Translations under genes and position numbers: made by a program
Shown: positions 1-7,306 of the stretch, piece after piece
Layout: each line of letters begins with the position of its first letter
How positions within the stretch are numbered: position 1 is the stretch's first letter
Source: 2-01-FULL-41-21 sp038065335
GTDB lineage: Bacteria; Patescibacteriota; Minisyncoccia; 2-02-FULL-40-12; GWA2-44-9
Assembly (NCBI GenBank): GCA_038065335.1
Contig: JBBTRD010000030.1
Span: 1-25,467, forward strand
Length of the DNA stretch: 25,467 nt
Direction of reading: 5' to 3'
Notes under the pieces: model-generated
Database searches by the model: none
Seen by the model: only the letters and a program-made list of their open reading frames with translations
What the model was told of the DNA's origin: nothing

Positions 1-5
1 CCCCC

Positions 6-164
6 TCACCCAGCGCCAAGCTTCAGGGGTAAAGCCTCGACTTTACATGGTCTCGGCCTGCGCGACTTCTCGCTGGGGATTAGGGTGTTGGTCGCTAGGT
101 TTTGTGTTAGCATTCGATCGTGCAGATGCTCAATAAACCCAACAGCTTCGCTTATTTTGTCCAT
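6..164 (-). CDS. doubtful small ORF (52 aa), mostly repeat-derived
   Basis: An ATG at 162-164 opens a 52-codon frame ending in TGA at 6-8. The first ~22 residues (MDKISEAVGFIEHLHDRMLT and on) look like ordinary helical protein. The rest lies in a palindromic repeat (12-103) and gives a Pro/Arg-rich tail. A similar tail (PSETSRRPR against PSEKSRRPR) is read from the related repeat at 2450-2509. It may be a gene start interrupted by the repeat, or a chance frame. No ribosome binding site is seen and no family is recognised. Confidence 0.2.
   Translation of the reverse strand: MDKISEAVGFIEHLHDRMLTQNLATNTLIPSEKSRRPRPCKVEALPLKLGAG
12..103. repeat. palindromic repeat, family A/B/C, copy A
   Basis: Matches 2450-2509 (copy B) in both halves, AGCGCCAAGC and GCCTGCGcGACtTCTCGCTG, and 13165-13222 (copy C) in its right half. 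Compared with B it carries about 25 extra nt in the middle, including the hairpin GTAAAG-CCTCGA-CTTTAC. This looks like one palindrome inserted inside another. Confidence 0.6.
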
Positions 165-186
165 ATTTTAGCCCAATTTTGAGCTA

Positions 187-216
187 TTGGCTCATGCCCC
201 ACTTTTGTGATATAAC
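187..216 (+). promoter_or_regulatory. promoter of the 71-aa gene, with overlapping inverted repeat
   Basis: TTGGCT (187-192), an 18-nt spacer and TATAAC (211-216) form a plausible sigma70-type promoter about 70 nt before the start codon at 288. The short inverted repeat GAGC-TATTG-GCTC (181-193) overlaps the -35 and could be an operator. That role is inference. Confidence 0.5.
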
Positions 217-287
217 ACAGAAGTAAGGTTTTGGTTCTTAAACAATCTCTTCTGGTTGGCTACCAGATGTACAGAAGGAGGTACCAC

Positions 288-503
288 ATGGATTCAATTG
301 TTGTTGTCGTTAGCAGAATCGACCAACTCTTGACCAACATCAAGAATGAGATGAGAAAACACGGAATCGAGCCGATGGGACATCATCTCACGGATGTGCC
401 CAAAGAATTTCCTGGTTTCACAAGCACTGCACGAGGTCAGGTTGATGGACTCGAGCACCAAGTTCGGGTTCTACGCGACTTGATCATTGGTAGTAGGATC
501 TAA
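288..503 (+). CDS. small orphan protein, 71 aa, unknown function
   Basis: The start at 288 is chosen because a strong ribosome binding site (AGAAGGAGGT, 273-282) sits just upstream; the in-frame start at 231 has none. The product begins MDSIVVVVSRIDQLLTNIKN, probably a helix, continues with a central Gly/Pro/His-rich stretch, and ends in a second predicted helix (VDGLEHQVRVLRDLI). It has no signal peptide, membrane segment or cysteine, so a small cytosolic protein is likely. I do not recognise a family. It is a single-gene unit with promoter (187-216) and intrinsic terminator (585-620). Such a strong ribosome binding site is unusual here, where most genes have none, and may mean high expression or a different origin. 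The other example is the 71-aa gene at 24784-24999. Confidence 0.8.
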   Translation: MDSIVVVVSRIDQLLTNIKNEMRKHGIEPMGHHLTDVPKEFPGFTSTARGQVDGLEHQVRVLRDLIIGSRI

Positions 504-584
504 ACTATCATGAACATGGATCCTGTATGAAACCAGATTGACCTAGCCACCTAATCGCCAATAAGACAGGACAAGACCGCATCA

Positions 585-620
585 AAGCGCCGGAGAATAT
601 TCCGGCGCTTCTTCTTTTTT
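585..620 (+). terminator. strong intrinsic terminator
   Basis: A perfect 10-bp stem, AAGCGCCGGA (585-594) and TCCGGCGCTT (601-610), with a 6-nt loop, is followed by a pyrimidine-rich run of mostly T to 621. It ends the 71-aa gene transcript. Confidence 0.9.
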
Positions 621-636
621 TAAAAATTCTCTAAAA

Positions 637-853
637 AGCTAAAAGGCAGGTTAGATTTTTCTCAATCTGCACAATTGGTTGCTAGCTCAACATTTTTGAC
701 GCTATTTCTCTGGGTGCCAGCCCGAAGATGTCGGGAACGGCCGAAGGCCGCATGGCCCGACAGGAGTGGCTTCGGCTGGCCAGAGAAATTAGGAAAAAAT
801 ATTAGAGCTAGCCCAAGCGGAAGCCTGAGAAAAATCTAACCTGCCTTTTAGCT
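637..853. repeat. 217-nt nested inverted repeat overlapping the frr 3' end
   Basis: The outer arms 637-664 and 826-853 are 28 nt and perfectly complementary. Inside are further nested pairs: GCTAGCTC (681-688) with 805-812, ATTTCTCTG (704-712) with 781-789, GCCAGCC (716-722) with 774-780, TGTCGGG (729-735) with 756-762, and CGGCC-N3-GGCCG at the centre. The right arm contains the frr stop codon and last codons. The left arm is therefore an inverted copy of the gene end. Confidence 0.9.
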
Positions 854-1405
854 CGTCATCAGCTCTGCTTCTTTCTTTTTGACCAGTTCGTCGATTTTTT
901 TATGGAGGTCATCGACGATTTTTTGGAGTTCGTCTTTGGCTTTGAAGGCTTCGTCTTCACGGGCGGTTTTATCTTTGACGGCGGTTTGGACTTTTTTGAG
1001 AATATCTTCGCGAGTTTGACGGATACGAACCCGAACTTCTTCAATCCGCTGATGAAGAATCTTGGTAAATTCTTTGCGTCGTTCTTCGCTTAATGGCGGA
1101 ATGGTAAGCCGAATAGCATGGCCGTCATTGGCCGGATTCAAGCCCAATGAGCTCTCGCGGACGGCCTTTTCGATTAACGGCACCGCCGTAGCATCCCACG
1201 GCTGAATCACGATCACGCGCGGTTCCGGCGCACTAATACTGGCTAGTTCTTTCACGCGCGAACGCGCCCCCATGTATTCAACCTGAACATCTTCCACAAG
1301 CGCTGGGCTGGCTCGGCCAGTCCGGATTGAAGCCGCCTCGGTTTTGGCTACTTCCAACGCCAAATCAAAATCTTTTTTTCTTGACGCAATTAGTTCTTTA
1401 TACAT
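848..1405 (-). CDS. frr: ribosome recycling factor
   Basis: Ribosome recycling factor, which with EF-G splits post-termination ribosomes in the cytoplasm. The 185-aa length is exactly typical. Family signatures are visible: RTGRASPALVEDVQVEYMG near residues 28-46, the central QPWD segment, LGLNPANDG, IRLTIPPLSEERRKEF, and the long C-terminal helix of the three-helix bundle rich in Lys and Glu. The ATG is at 1403-1405. No Shine-Dalgarno sequence precedes it; the bases directly before it (ACGGG) belong to the inverted repeat at 1404-1476. Its stop codon lies inside the right arm of the repeat at 637-853, so the mRNA could fold back over the stop region. holB lies 84 nt upstream on the same strand. 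Confidence 0.97.
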   Translation of the reverse strand: MYKELIASRKKDFDLALEVAKTEAASIRTGRASPALVEDVQVEYMGARSRVKELASISAPEPRVIVIQPWDATAVPLIEKAVRESSLGLNPANDGHAIRLTIPPLSEERRKEFTKILHQRIEEVRVRIRQTREDILKKVQTAVKDKTAREDEAFKAKDELQKIVDDLHKKIDELVKKKEAELMTS

Positions 1406-1476
1406 CCCGTTTGAAGTAGCCTCGCCGAGGTCCTACGGACTCGCGCTCTGAGCGCGAGCGAGACTTCGAACGGGAT
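1404..1476. repeat. inverted repeat abutting the frr start (ATCCCGT family)
   Basis: The arms ATCCCGTTTGAAGT (1404-1417) and 1463-1476 match at 13 of 14 positions. The inner hairpin is TCGCGCT (1441-1447) with AGCGCGA (1451-1457). The left arm overlaps the AT of the frr start codon. The same arm motif abuts the starts at 4446 and 18192. Confidence 0.8.
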
Positions 1477-1489
1477 ACATATTCATATC

Positions 1490-2344
1490 TTACAGATTTA
1501 TCAAAGTATTTTCAAGGAGGGCGCGGTGATTGTATTGGGGCTGATTAATGTATTGGTGAAGCATTAGGAGCTGGGACAAAACATGGTGAGCGTTAGGGAG
1601 GACGGTGCGATTGATATAGGCCCAAGCCAGCCAATAATTTATTTGCTCTTGATAGGGCTGTTTTTCGAAAAGATTTTTGGCGAATAACATTCGTTCGGCG
1701 AGCGGACTTTTTAAAATCGCACTGAAGTCGGCCATGGCTTGTTTAATGTCTTTAATGTTTCCGCTTTCACTCGCCGTAATCGCCCAGCCAATCCGGCCTC
1801 GAGCTAAAGCTGTAATTAATTCTTGATCGGTTTTTGATAACTTAGTAATCATAAGCGCTTGGGCAATGATTTTATCATTGTGAGGCAAAAAGGAAATATG
1901 CTGACCGCGCGAACTAATTGTCGGCAGTAATTCTTGGAGCTGGCTCGTGATTAATACAAAAACCACTTTACCCGTCGGTTCTTCCAAAAGCTTCAAAAAC
2001 GCATTTGATGCTTCGGGGGTGAGACGATGAGCGTCATCAATAATCACGAACTGGTACGGACCATAATACGGCCGAAAGGAAAGAAATGTTTTTAAATCAC
2101 GGATATCTTCAATGTAAATTTTGGTTTCGTCTTCAGCGAAACGAGGTGCGATAATAAATAAATCAGGATCAGTAGAATCGAATTTTTCTCGGCTATTAAT
2201 TTTCACAAACAAATCTTGCGCAAATAATTTCTTCCCAATCTGCTCGGGCCCCTGAAAAATATAGGCGTGCGACAACCCGCCCTGCTCAATCAGGTTCTCA
2301 AATGTCTTCTTTTGCTGCGTAAATCCGACTGTTTGCCAAGTCAT
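1490..2344 (-). CDS. holB: DNA polymerase III delta-prime subunit-like clamp-loader protein
   Basis: Clamp-loader subunit of the AAA+ RarA/RuvB-like fold that helps load the beta clamp. The 284-aa protein shows the delta-prime pattern: GLSHAYIFQGPEQIGKK (23-39), a Walker-B-like IIDDAH (101-106), LLEEPT (119-124), then LPTISSRGQ (140-148). The P-loop ends in Lys-Lys rather than Lys-Ser/Thr, and the sensor motif is SRGQ instead of SRCQ. This fits the non-hydrolysing delta-prime role rather than DnaX. There are no cysteines, so the zinc module of larger homologues is absent. The ATG at 2344 has no clear ribosome binding site. A repeat-filled 321-nt gap separates it from murG upstream. A delta-type paralogue is less likely given the EEPT/SRGQ motifs. 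Confidence 0.85.
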   Translation of the reverse strand: MTWQTVGFTQQKKTFENLIEQGGLSHAYIFQGPEQIGKKLFAQDLFVKINSREKFDSTDPDLFIIAPRFAEDETKIYIEDIRDLKTFLSFRPYYGPYQFVIIDDAHRLTPEASNAFLKLLEEPTGKVVFVLITSQLQELLPTISSRGQHISFLPHNDKIIAQALMITKLSKTDQELITALARGRIGWAITASESGNIKDIKQAMADFSAILKSPLAERMLFAKNLFEKQPYQEQINYWLAWAYINRTVLPNAHHVLSQLLMLHQYINQPQYNHRALLENTLINL

Positions 2345-2381
2345 GTTTCTTATTTAAACACTTTACTCGCTCCCAGCAAAG

Positions 2382-2509
2382 CCCCGACTCGACCGATAAT
2401 CGCCTCGCTCCTGCGGCTCGGCGTCATCTCGACTCTCGGCCCCTCGCCGAGCGCCAAGCCTCGGGGCCTGCGAGACGTCTCGCTGGGACTTTGCTGGTCG
2501 CTCATCTTT
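2382..2509. repeat. palindromic repeat cluster, family A/B/C, copy B
   Basis: The 19-nt stretch 2382-2400 (CCCCGACTCGACCGATAAT) recurs exactly at 25416-25434 after rpsT. The part 2450-2509 matches copies A (12-103) and C (13165-13222) and contains the palindrome GAGACGTCTC. The outer sequence CCAGCAAAGCCCC just before this segment is complementary to GGGACTTTGCTGG near 2486-2498, so the whole can fold back. An ORF across it (2350-2652) is probably spurious. Confidence 0.65.
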
Positions 2510-2519
2510 GTATTAAATA

Positions 2520-2663
2520 AGCTCTGCCAACATGACTTCTCGCGGTATTCTCGCAGAAATTTTGGCTTGGCCTCCGCCAGCTGGCGGAGCAAAATTTCGA
2601 GGGATAGGGATCGCGCCCGCAGGAGGCGCGGAAACCGTGCCGCGAAAGTCATGTGGCAGAGCT
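2520..2663. repeat. nested inverted repeat between murG and holB
   Basis: The outer arms 2520-2545 and 2640-2663 pair over 24 positions with two single-base indels. Inside, GAAATTTTG (2556-2564) pairs with 2590-2598, around a perfect 18-bp palindrome at 2572-2589 (CTCCGCCAG mirrored). The locus-specific outer arms around GC-rich palindromes follow the pattern seen elsewhere in the window. Confidence 0.85.
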
Positions 2664-2665
2664 AG

Positions 2666-3787
2666 TTATTGCAATAAAACTGATGCGATATTGCGAGCGG
2701 CGTCGGGTTTGGCGAAGGTTTTTATTTTGACAGCTACCGAGGCATAGTGGGTCGGCTCAAGGAGCTCCTGAATTTGATTAACGATAATATGAGGCGTGAT
2801 ATTGGCTTCTTCGATAACCACGGCGCCGTATTTTTGAAATTCAATAGCGTTATCAATTTGATCGCCCCGACTGGCGGCCGTGGAAAGAGGGATAATAATC
2901 GCGGGCTTACCGAGAGACGCTATCTCAAATAAATTTGACGCCCCGCCCCGAGAAATAATGATGTCGGCAACGGCATAGGCCAGACCCATGTCTTGAGGAT
3001 TAAAAAAGGGATACAGCCGGTAGTTCGCGCTAATCGTGGGGCCATATGATTTCTCGCCTTCCTTGGTGTATTGATCAACGATGGATTTCACGCTCTCATA
3101 CTGGGATTCACCGCACTGATGAATAATTTGAAAATTTTGAACCAGTGGAACCAACGCCTCAAGAATAGCCTCATTGATCCGTTTGGAACCCTGACTTCCG
3201 CCAACCACAAGAATCGTTTTTTTGTCCGCCCGAAAATTAAATTGTTGAAAAGCGGTGGCCTTATCACCCGTCAATAACTCGGATCGAACGGGATTACCAA
3301 CGAGAATCGCCTTGCCAGCGGAGAAATATTTAGCCGTGGATTCAAATGAAGTAAATACTGTCGTCGCAAGCTTGCTGATAAATTTATTAGCCAATCCCGG
3401 AGTGGAATCGGATTCGTGAGTATAAACAGGGATCAAATATAATCTGGCAACCAGGGCGGGCATAACCGAAGTGTAACCGCCTTTTGTGAACATTATATCG
3501 GGCATATAGACCAACAAGATCCAGAGAGATTGAAAAAATCCAACAATTATCTGAAACGGGGTCAAGAGAGTTCGAAAACTAAAATAGCGACGGAGCCCGC
3601 TGGCCCAGATTCTTTTATATGGTAAACCGGCCGTCGCCACGGCACTAGCCAGAAATGGGCCGTCACCAAGAACCATAAGTTCAACGTTAGGGTCAGTCAT
3701 CCGCAAAGCCGCCGCCACCGCCATAAGCGGGAAGACATGACCGCCCGTGCCTCCACCAACCAAAATAATTCGCTTAGACATATGCAC
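2666..3787 (-). CDS. murG: UDP-GlcNAc:lipid I N-acetylglucosaminyltransferase
   Basis: GT28 glycosyltransferase that adds GlcNAc to lipid I to make lipid II at the inner membrane face. The 373-aa protein has the N-terminal GGGTGGHVFP loop (11-20), HESDSTPGLANK (124-135, equivalent to the usual HEQNAxPGxxNK), NPVR (165-168), the second glycine loop VVGGSQGSKRIN (194-205), and the C-terminal donor site ISRGGASNLFEIASLGKPAI followed by DQIDNA. The start could be the ATG at 3787 (MHMSK) or the one at 3781 (MSKRIIL), which fits homologues better. The gene lies 32 nt after the MFS gene and probably shares its transcript. With the MurE-like ligase at 18965 it points to peptidoglycan synthesis. Confidence 0.95.
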   Translation of the reverse strand: MHMSKRIILVGGGTGGHVFPLMAVAAALRMTDPNVELMVLGDGPFLASAVATAGLPYKRIWASGLRRYFSFRTLLTPFQIIVGFFQSLWILLVYMPDIMFTKGGYTSVMPALVARLYLIPVYTHESDSTPGLANKFISKLATTVFTSFESTAKYFSAGKAILVGNPVRSELLTGDKATAFQQFNFRADKKTILVVGGSQGSKRINEAILEALVPLVQNFQIIHQCGESQYESVKSIVDQYTKEGEKSYGPTISANYRLYPFFNPQDMGLAYAVADIIISRGGASNLFEIASLGKPAIIIPLSTAASRGDQIDNAIEFQKYGAVVIEEANITPHIIVNQIQELLEPTHYASVAVKIKTFAKPDAARNIASVLLQ

Positions 3788-3819
3788 TAAGTATATGAGG
3801 AAAGAAGGGCTAACGCAAT

Positions 3820-4446
3820 CTAAACACCGCCAATCTTGTCGGGTTCAGGTTTAACTTGACCTTGGGGAACTTTTCGTTTTAAGTCTCTGAAAATACGAAT
3901 TTGCATCAGTCCGCCGAAAATAGCGAAGACACCGCCCAGAACGAAGACAAGATTGAAGCCAAATCTTTGAGCCACAATTCCGCCCAAAGCGGCCGCGCCG
4001 GCGGCGGCCAGACCGACCGACATCGAGTCAAGCGTCCATTCAAAGCTTTCGTGCGTTTTATCCAAGTGCCTAGAAAATATGGCGTACCAAGGTGGCACGA
4101 TAAAGGCAATCCCGACTCCATAAACAGCTTGAATGATATAAATATGGATTATTGAGTGGGCGAAAAGGTAAGCAAAGGGCACAATAGCAATAAGGGTACT
4201 ACCAATAATCAGAGAGTAAAAATCATCGTACTCGCCATGATTTTTGTCCAGAATCTTTGAAAGGGGCAATTCCACGATAATTTTGCATAATTGGACAATC
4301 GCCGCGCCAAAACCGATGGCCTCGATGGTCCCGCCAGCAATTTGGCGAGTAATAAAAATCGCCACGACCGGCGCAAAGACGCTAAATCCGGCATTTACAA
4401 AAAAATCGGCCAGAACGAGAGTACGAATAACACGATTAATTTTCAT
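3820..4446 (-). CDS. half-size MFS-type membrane protein
   Basis: A 208-aa membrane protein with about six hydrophobic helices, the size of one half of a 12-helix major facilitator. It starts MKINRVIRTLVLADFFVNAG and keeps the MFS-like segment ELPLSKILDKNHGEYDDF between helices 2 and 3, where family proteins carry the motif A loop. It ends in a basic/hydrophilic tail (RDLKRKVPQGQVKPEPD). No second half exists downstream; murG follows. The frame is intact, so it may act as a homodimer or be a natural reduced form, rather than a recent truncation. The substrate is unknown. Its ATG directly follows the inverted repeat 4445-4555, and there is no ribosome binding site outside it. Confidence 0.75.
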   Translation of the reverse strand: MKINRVIRTLVLADFFVNAGFSVFAPVVAIFITRQIAGGTIEAIGFGAAIVQLCKIIVELPLSKILDKNHGEYDDFYSLIIGSTLIAIVPFAYLFAHSIIHIYIIQAVYGVGIAFIVPPWYAIFSRHLDKTHESFEWTLDSMSVGLAAAGAAALGGIVAQRFGFNLVFVLGGVFAIFGGLMQIRIFRDLKRKVPQGQVKPEPDKIGGV

Positions 4447-4555
4447 CCCGTACGAAGTCGTAAAAACAAGTCAAACATTCTAGTGAGACTATCTATTACG
4501 AATATTATATTCAATGTTTAATTTTCAAACCCGTAAGGGCGACTTCGTACGGGAT
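4445..4555. repeat. inverted repeat abutting the MFS start, possibly carrying its promoter
   Basis: The arms 4445-4460 (ATCCCGTACGAAGTCG) and 4540-4555 are perfectly complementary over 16 nt. AAACATT and AATGTTT pair inside. The AT-rich interior contains TATAAT on the minus strand within GAATATAATATTC, a good -10 candidate for the MFS/murG transcript with only a weak -35. The left arm overlaps the start codon. Confidence 0.8.
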
Positions 4556-4564
4556 TCATTCCTT

Positions 4565-5782
4565 CTATAATTGGGGCAGACCCCAACCAGAAGCATTATC
4601 ATCTCCGAGGGGAAGAATGTCTTGGGAAAATTTATGCAAAAGTTCGCGGACAGCCGAAGCGGTACTGTTTTGTGCCGATTCTTCCCGTGAATCGAGGGTC
4701 TTCAATTGTTCAAGCAATCGGGACCATTCCTTGGCGGCTAGACCAGCGATATGAGCCGTAGCCATGGAAGTACCAGAGGAAGTCGTGTAATAACCATTAT
4801 TGGCGGTTGATTCGATATTTACGCCCGGTCCGACGAGTTCAAGATCGCCAAAGTCTCGACTGTATGAAGTCGAGGCTTCGTTATTGCCCCGAGTGCTCCA
4901 ATCAGGCACAACCAGAAGATCGTCAACCGCGCCAACACTGATTATGTTTACGTTTGAAGCTGGATAATCCATGCTTCCTGTATAGGGACCATCATTGCCC
5001 GCCGCGCCGATTATCATCACGTCCTTACTGGTGGCGTATGAAATTGCGTCATTAATCAGCGAACTTTCCAAATCGGAACCGAGACTCAAAAGAATTATAT
5101 TGGCGCCATTGTCAACACTATAACGAATTGCAGCCGCCACGTCATCAGAGAAACAAGTGCCGTCATTCATGCAAACTTTATAAATCATTAAATTCGCTTG
5201 GGGCGCGATACCATAAATCCCTTTATCCATTGGCCCGCCATCGCCGGCAATGACCCCGGCCACTGAAGTGCCGTGGCCATTTTTATCATCGCAACTATTT
5301 TTAACAAATGCATCTAACCCAGAAAAATCATCACAGGCGGTAATTTGGTTCTTTAAGTCGGGATGACTAATCAGCGCGCCGGTATCTAAAACGGCAACAT
5401 TAACCGCATCTCCGCCGGAAGGCACCGTATTGTTAAGCGTGTCGCCATAGATAGCCTTAACCCCCCAGCCAATTTGAGTCATTGGTGTTTTAATAATGGG
5501 TTTTACGACTATTTTTTTAGCTATCGCTGTGGTAACTAGAATATTAAGTTTCTTAACCGGAGTAACTTCTACGCCAAAGATTTTGGCCCATTTTAATTGC
5601 CAGTCGGATAGATTGGCAGTGAATCCGGAATCAAAAACGTTTCGTACTTGAAACGATTTTTTCCAGAACTGCGAGGTGGATTTTACGAAATAACGACTAT
5701 CGGTTCCCGCCGCTTGGACACTCGATGCCGTTACAAAAAACAAGATAAAGACTAGAAAAACTAAGGCTTTCTTTATATTCAT
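4565..5782 (-). CDS. secreted subtilisin-like (S8) serine protease
   Basis: Subtilase family protease, exported. The ATG at 5780-5782 is preferred over 5830 because it gives a classical signal peptide, MNIKKALVFLVFILFFVTAS, ending near SVQAAG. The resulting protein has 405 aa. The catalytic triad is present: Asp in VAVLDTG (about residue 133), His in NGHGTSVAG (about 170), Ser in SGTSMATAHIAG (about 339), with oxyanion Asn in GAAGNDGP (about 263). About 110 residues between signal and catalytic domain may be a propeptide. There is no C-terminal anchor. TATACT at 5796-5801 (minus) gives a -10 candidate about 13 nt before this start. It may process exported proteins or digest external ones; the target is unknown. 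Confidence 0.9.
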   Translation of the reverse strand: MNIKKALVFLVFILFFVTASSVQAAGTDSRYFVKSTSQFWKKSFQVRNVFDSGFTANLSDWQLKWAKIFGVEVTPVKKLNILVTTAIAKKIVVKPIIKTPMTQIGWGVKAIYGDTLNNTVPSGGDAVNVAVLDTGALISHPDLKNQITACDDFSGLDAFVKNSCDDKNGHGTSVAGVIAGDGGPMDKGIYGIAPQANLMIYKVCMNDGTCFSDDVAAAIRYSVDNGANIILLSLGSDLESSLINDAISYATSKDVMIIGAAGNDGPYTGSMDYPASNVNIISVGAVDDLLVVPDWSTRGNNEASTSYSRDFGDLELVGPGVNIESTANNGYYTTSSGTSMATAHIAGLAAKEWSRLLEQLKTLDSREESAQNSTASAVRELLHKFSQDILPLGDDNASGWGLPQL

Positions 5783-5831
5783 AATTGTACTAGGAAGTAT
5801 AGCATAAAGAGAGCAATAGGAGAAATCCACA

Positions 5832-5901
5832 GCTCAGTACATCAACATCGACATTCGCTTCGCGAAAAAGCCGAAGGCAGGTCGATGTTGTATTACTGGG
5901 C
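5832..5901. repeat. inverted repeat between DedA and subtilase genes
   Basis: CAACATCGAC (5843-5852) pairs with GTCGATGTTG (5881-5890), extended outward imperfectly (CTCAGTA with TACTGGG) to about 5832 and 5901. The inner short hairpin is TTCGC-TTC-GCGAA. It lies between the DedA stop and the subtilase. Confidence 0.75.
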
Positions 5902-5909
5902 ACAGGTCG

Positions 5910-6584
5910 CTAGGACATCAATTTGTCGACGCTGTCTCTTAGTTTATCGCCAAGGTCGCGGAGACGTTCCATGGCATAGAGAGATTGGATGAATTTAGAT
6001 TTAAAGATAACTTTGACCAAATAGACCAAAACGAGAGCGCCGGCGAAAAACAAAATAACAAAGCCGATGTTATTTATAAAGGAGACCGCGCGATAACCCT
6101 TACCAAAGACGTAGCCAACCGAAAACGTGATTGCGACCCAGCCGAGACCGCCGATAAAATTATAAAGCGCAAATTTTTTAAAATTGTATTTAAACGAACC
6201 GGCCATAATCAACGTCGCAATCGTGAGAGACCAGGTTAATTTGGTGAAGATAATGGCCCGACCGCTGTAACGTTGAAAATAACGCTCCACGACCTCGATA
6301 ACCTTTCGACTCTTCTCGTGTTTTCGACCCCATTTATCGATCGGTTTGGCTCCGCCAAAATATCCAACCAGATACCAGATCCAACCATTAACAAAGTCCC
6401 CGGCAATACAAATTAAAATCGTGGGAATAACCGCGACCGTGCCCAATGAAGCCAGAAAGCCGGCCAAGATGATGCCATTTAAACTTTCAAGGGACGTGGC
6501 AAACAACAGAAATAAATATTTATATTGAACAAGAAGGAGAAAACTATCCTGAACCGAATCCACAATTGACGCGAAAAGATGCAT
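5910..6584 (-). CDS. DedA family (SNARE-associated/VTT) membrane protein
   Basis: DedA/VTT-domain integral membrane protein. The family is linked to lipid flipping, membrane homeostasis and proton-dependent processes. The 224-aa protein has a hydrophobic N-terminal region followed by the conserved re-entrant region ESLNGIILAGFLASLGTV and GDFVNGWIWYLVGYFGG. The basic segment GRKHEKSRKVIEVVERYFQR follows, then the R-x-x-IIFTKLTW-type motif, and YNFIGGLGWVAITFSVGY with GKGY. All are typical positions. Two more membrane helices follow, then a charged C-terminal helix. The start is 19 nt after the UDG stop, so the two are probably co-transcribed. Confidence 0.9.
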   Translation of the reverse strand: MHLFASIVDSVQDSFLLLVQYKYLFLLFATSLESLNGIILAGFLASLGTVAVIPTILICIAGDFVNGWIWYLVGYFGGAKPIDKWGRKHEKSRKVIEVVERYFQRYSGRAIIFTKLTWSLTIATLIMAGSFKYNFKKFALYNFIGGLGWVAITFSVGYVFGKGYRAVSFINNIGFVILFFAGALVLVYLVKVIFKSKFIQSLYAMERLRDLGDKLRDSVDKLMS

Positions 6585-6603
6585 AAAAATAATTTACAAT
6601 TTA

Positions 6604-7215
6604 CTAATTTCCAATTTTCAATAAAATTTTGAAATCTTCAAATAGGGTTTCTTTCAATTGCTGATTATAAATCGAGGCCGCGGGATGATAAAACGCTACA
6701 ATGTCTACTAGTCCGTATGAAGCTTGGGTAGTCACGCTCGTGCCATGTATTTGGCTAATCGATTTTAACTCTTTTTCCAGACTGAATTTGCGCATGATGT
6801 ATTCCATGGAAAATCTTCCCAGTGTGGCAATAACGCGAGGCTGAATAATATTAATCTGACGATCTAAAAATGGCCCATAGATCGTAATCTCCTCGGGCAA
6901 AGGATCACGATTGCCGGGAGGTCGATCTTTGACAATATTGGTGATATAGACGTCAGGCCGATTAATTCCGACCGACACCAGTAGTTCGTTAAGAATCTTG
7001 CCCGCCGCGCCGGAAAATGGCCGACCCGTCGCGGCTTCGGTCTTGCCCGGCGCTTCACCAACAAACATTATCCTCGCCTCATGGCTCCCCTCTCCGATTA
7101 CAGGAAAGACGCCATTTTTAATCCGCTCGGCATAGAGCGGTGATTTATTGAGCGCCAACACCTCATCTTTGATTTGGCGCAATAATTCTGTGCGATTATC
7201 CAACTTTTCTGCCAT
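6604..7215 (-). CDS. family 4-like uracil-DNA glycosylase without Fe-S cysteines
   Basis: Uracil-DNA glycosylase superfamily, removing uracil to start base excision repair. Visible motifs are VGEAPGKTEAATGRPFSG (motif 1), VYITNIVKDRPPGNRDP, and the HPA motif in FYHPAAS near the C terminus. The 203-aa length fits family 4. In classical family 4 enzymes four cysteines bind a 4Fe-4S cluster: two near the N terminus, one in KCRPP, one about 15 residues later. This protein has no cysteine at all: the KCRPP position reads KDRPP and the next ligand position is Tyr in ITIYGPF. The catalytic-loop residues remain, so activity without a cluster is plausible. The low-complexity tail at the stop merges with the DedA leader. 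Confidence 0.88.
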   Translation of the reverse strand: MAEKLDNRTELLRQIKDEVLALNKSPLYAERIKNGVFPVIGEGSHEARIMFVGEAPGKTEAATGRPFSGAAGKILNELLVSVGINRPDVYITNIVKDRPPGNRDPLPEEITIYGPFLDRQINIIQPRVIATLGRFSMEYIMRKFSLEKELKSISQIHGTSVTTQASYGLVDIVAFYHPAASIYNQQLKETLFEDFKILLKIGN

Positions 7216-7273
7216 AGTATCAGTCTAATAAAAATTCGCCAGATTGAAAAGTTATAAAATAAGCATAAGATAT

Positions 7274-7304
7274 CTTATTTTGTTTCGAACGAACTAAAAT
7301 AAGA
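7274..7304 (-). terminator. AT-rich hairpin after the O-antigen ligase-like gene
   Basis: On the minus strand CTTATTTT (7297-7304) pairs with AAAATAAG (7274-7281), just after the TAA at 7307. A third AAAATAAG copy at 7257-7264 allows an alternative hairpin with 7274-7281. T-rich sequence follows. It is a plausible weak terminator or a regulatory stem before the UDG gene. Confidence 0.4.
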
Positions 7305-7306
7305 GG

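Noticed and set aside
2350..2652. 100-aa minus-strand ORF between murG and holB
   Set aside because: It runs entirely through palindromic repeats, is Arg/Ser/Pro-rich without a family pattern, and has no ribosome binding site. Its similarity to the tail of the ORF at 6-164 is explained by the shared DNA repeat.
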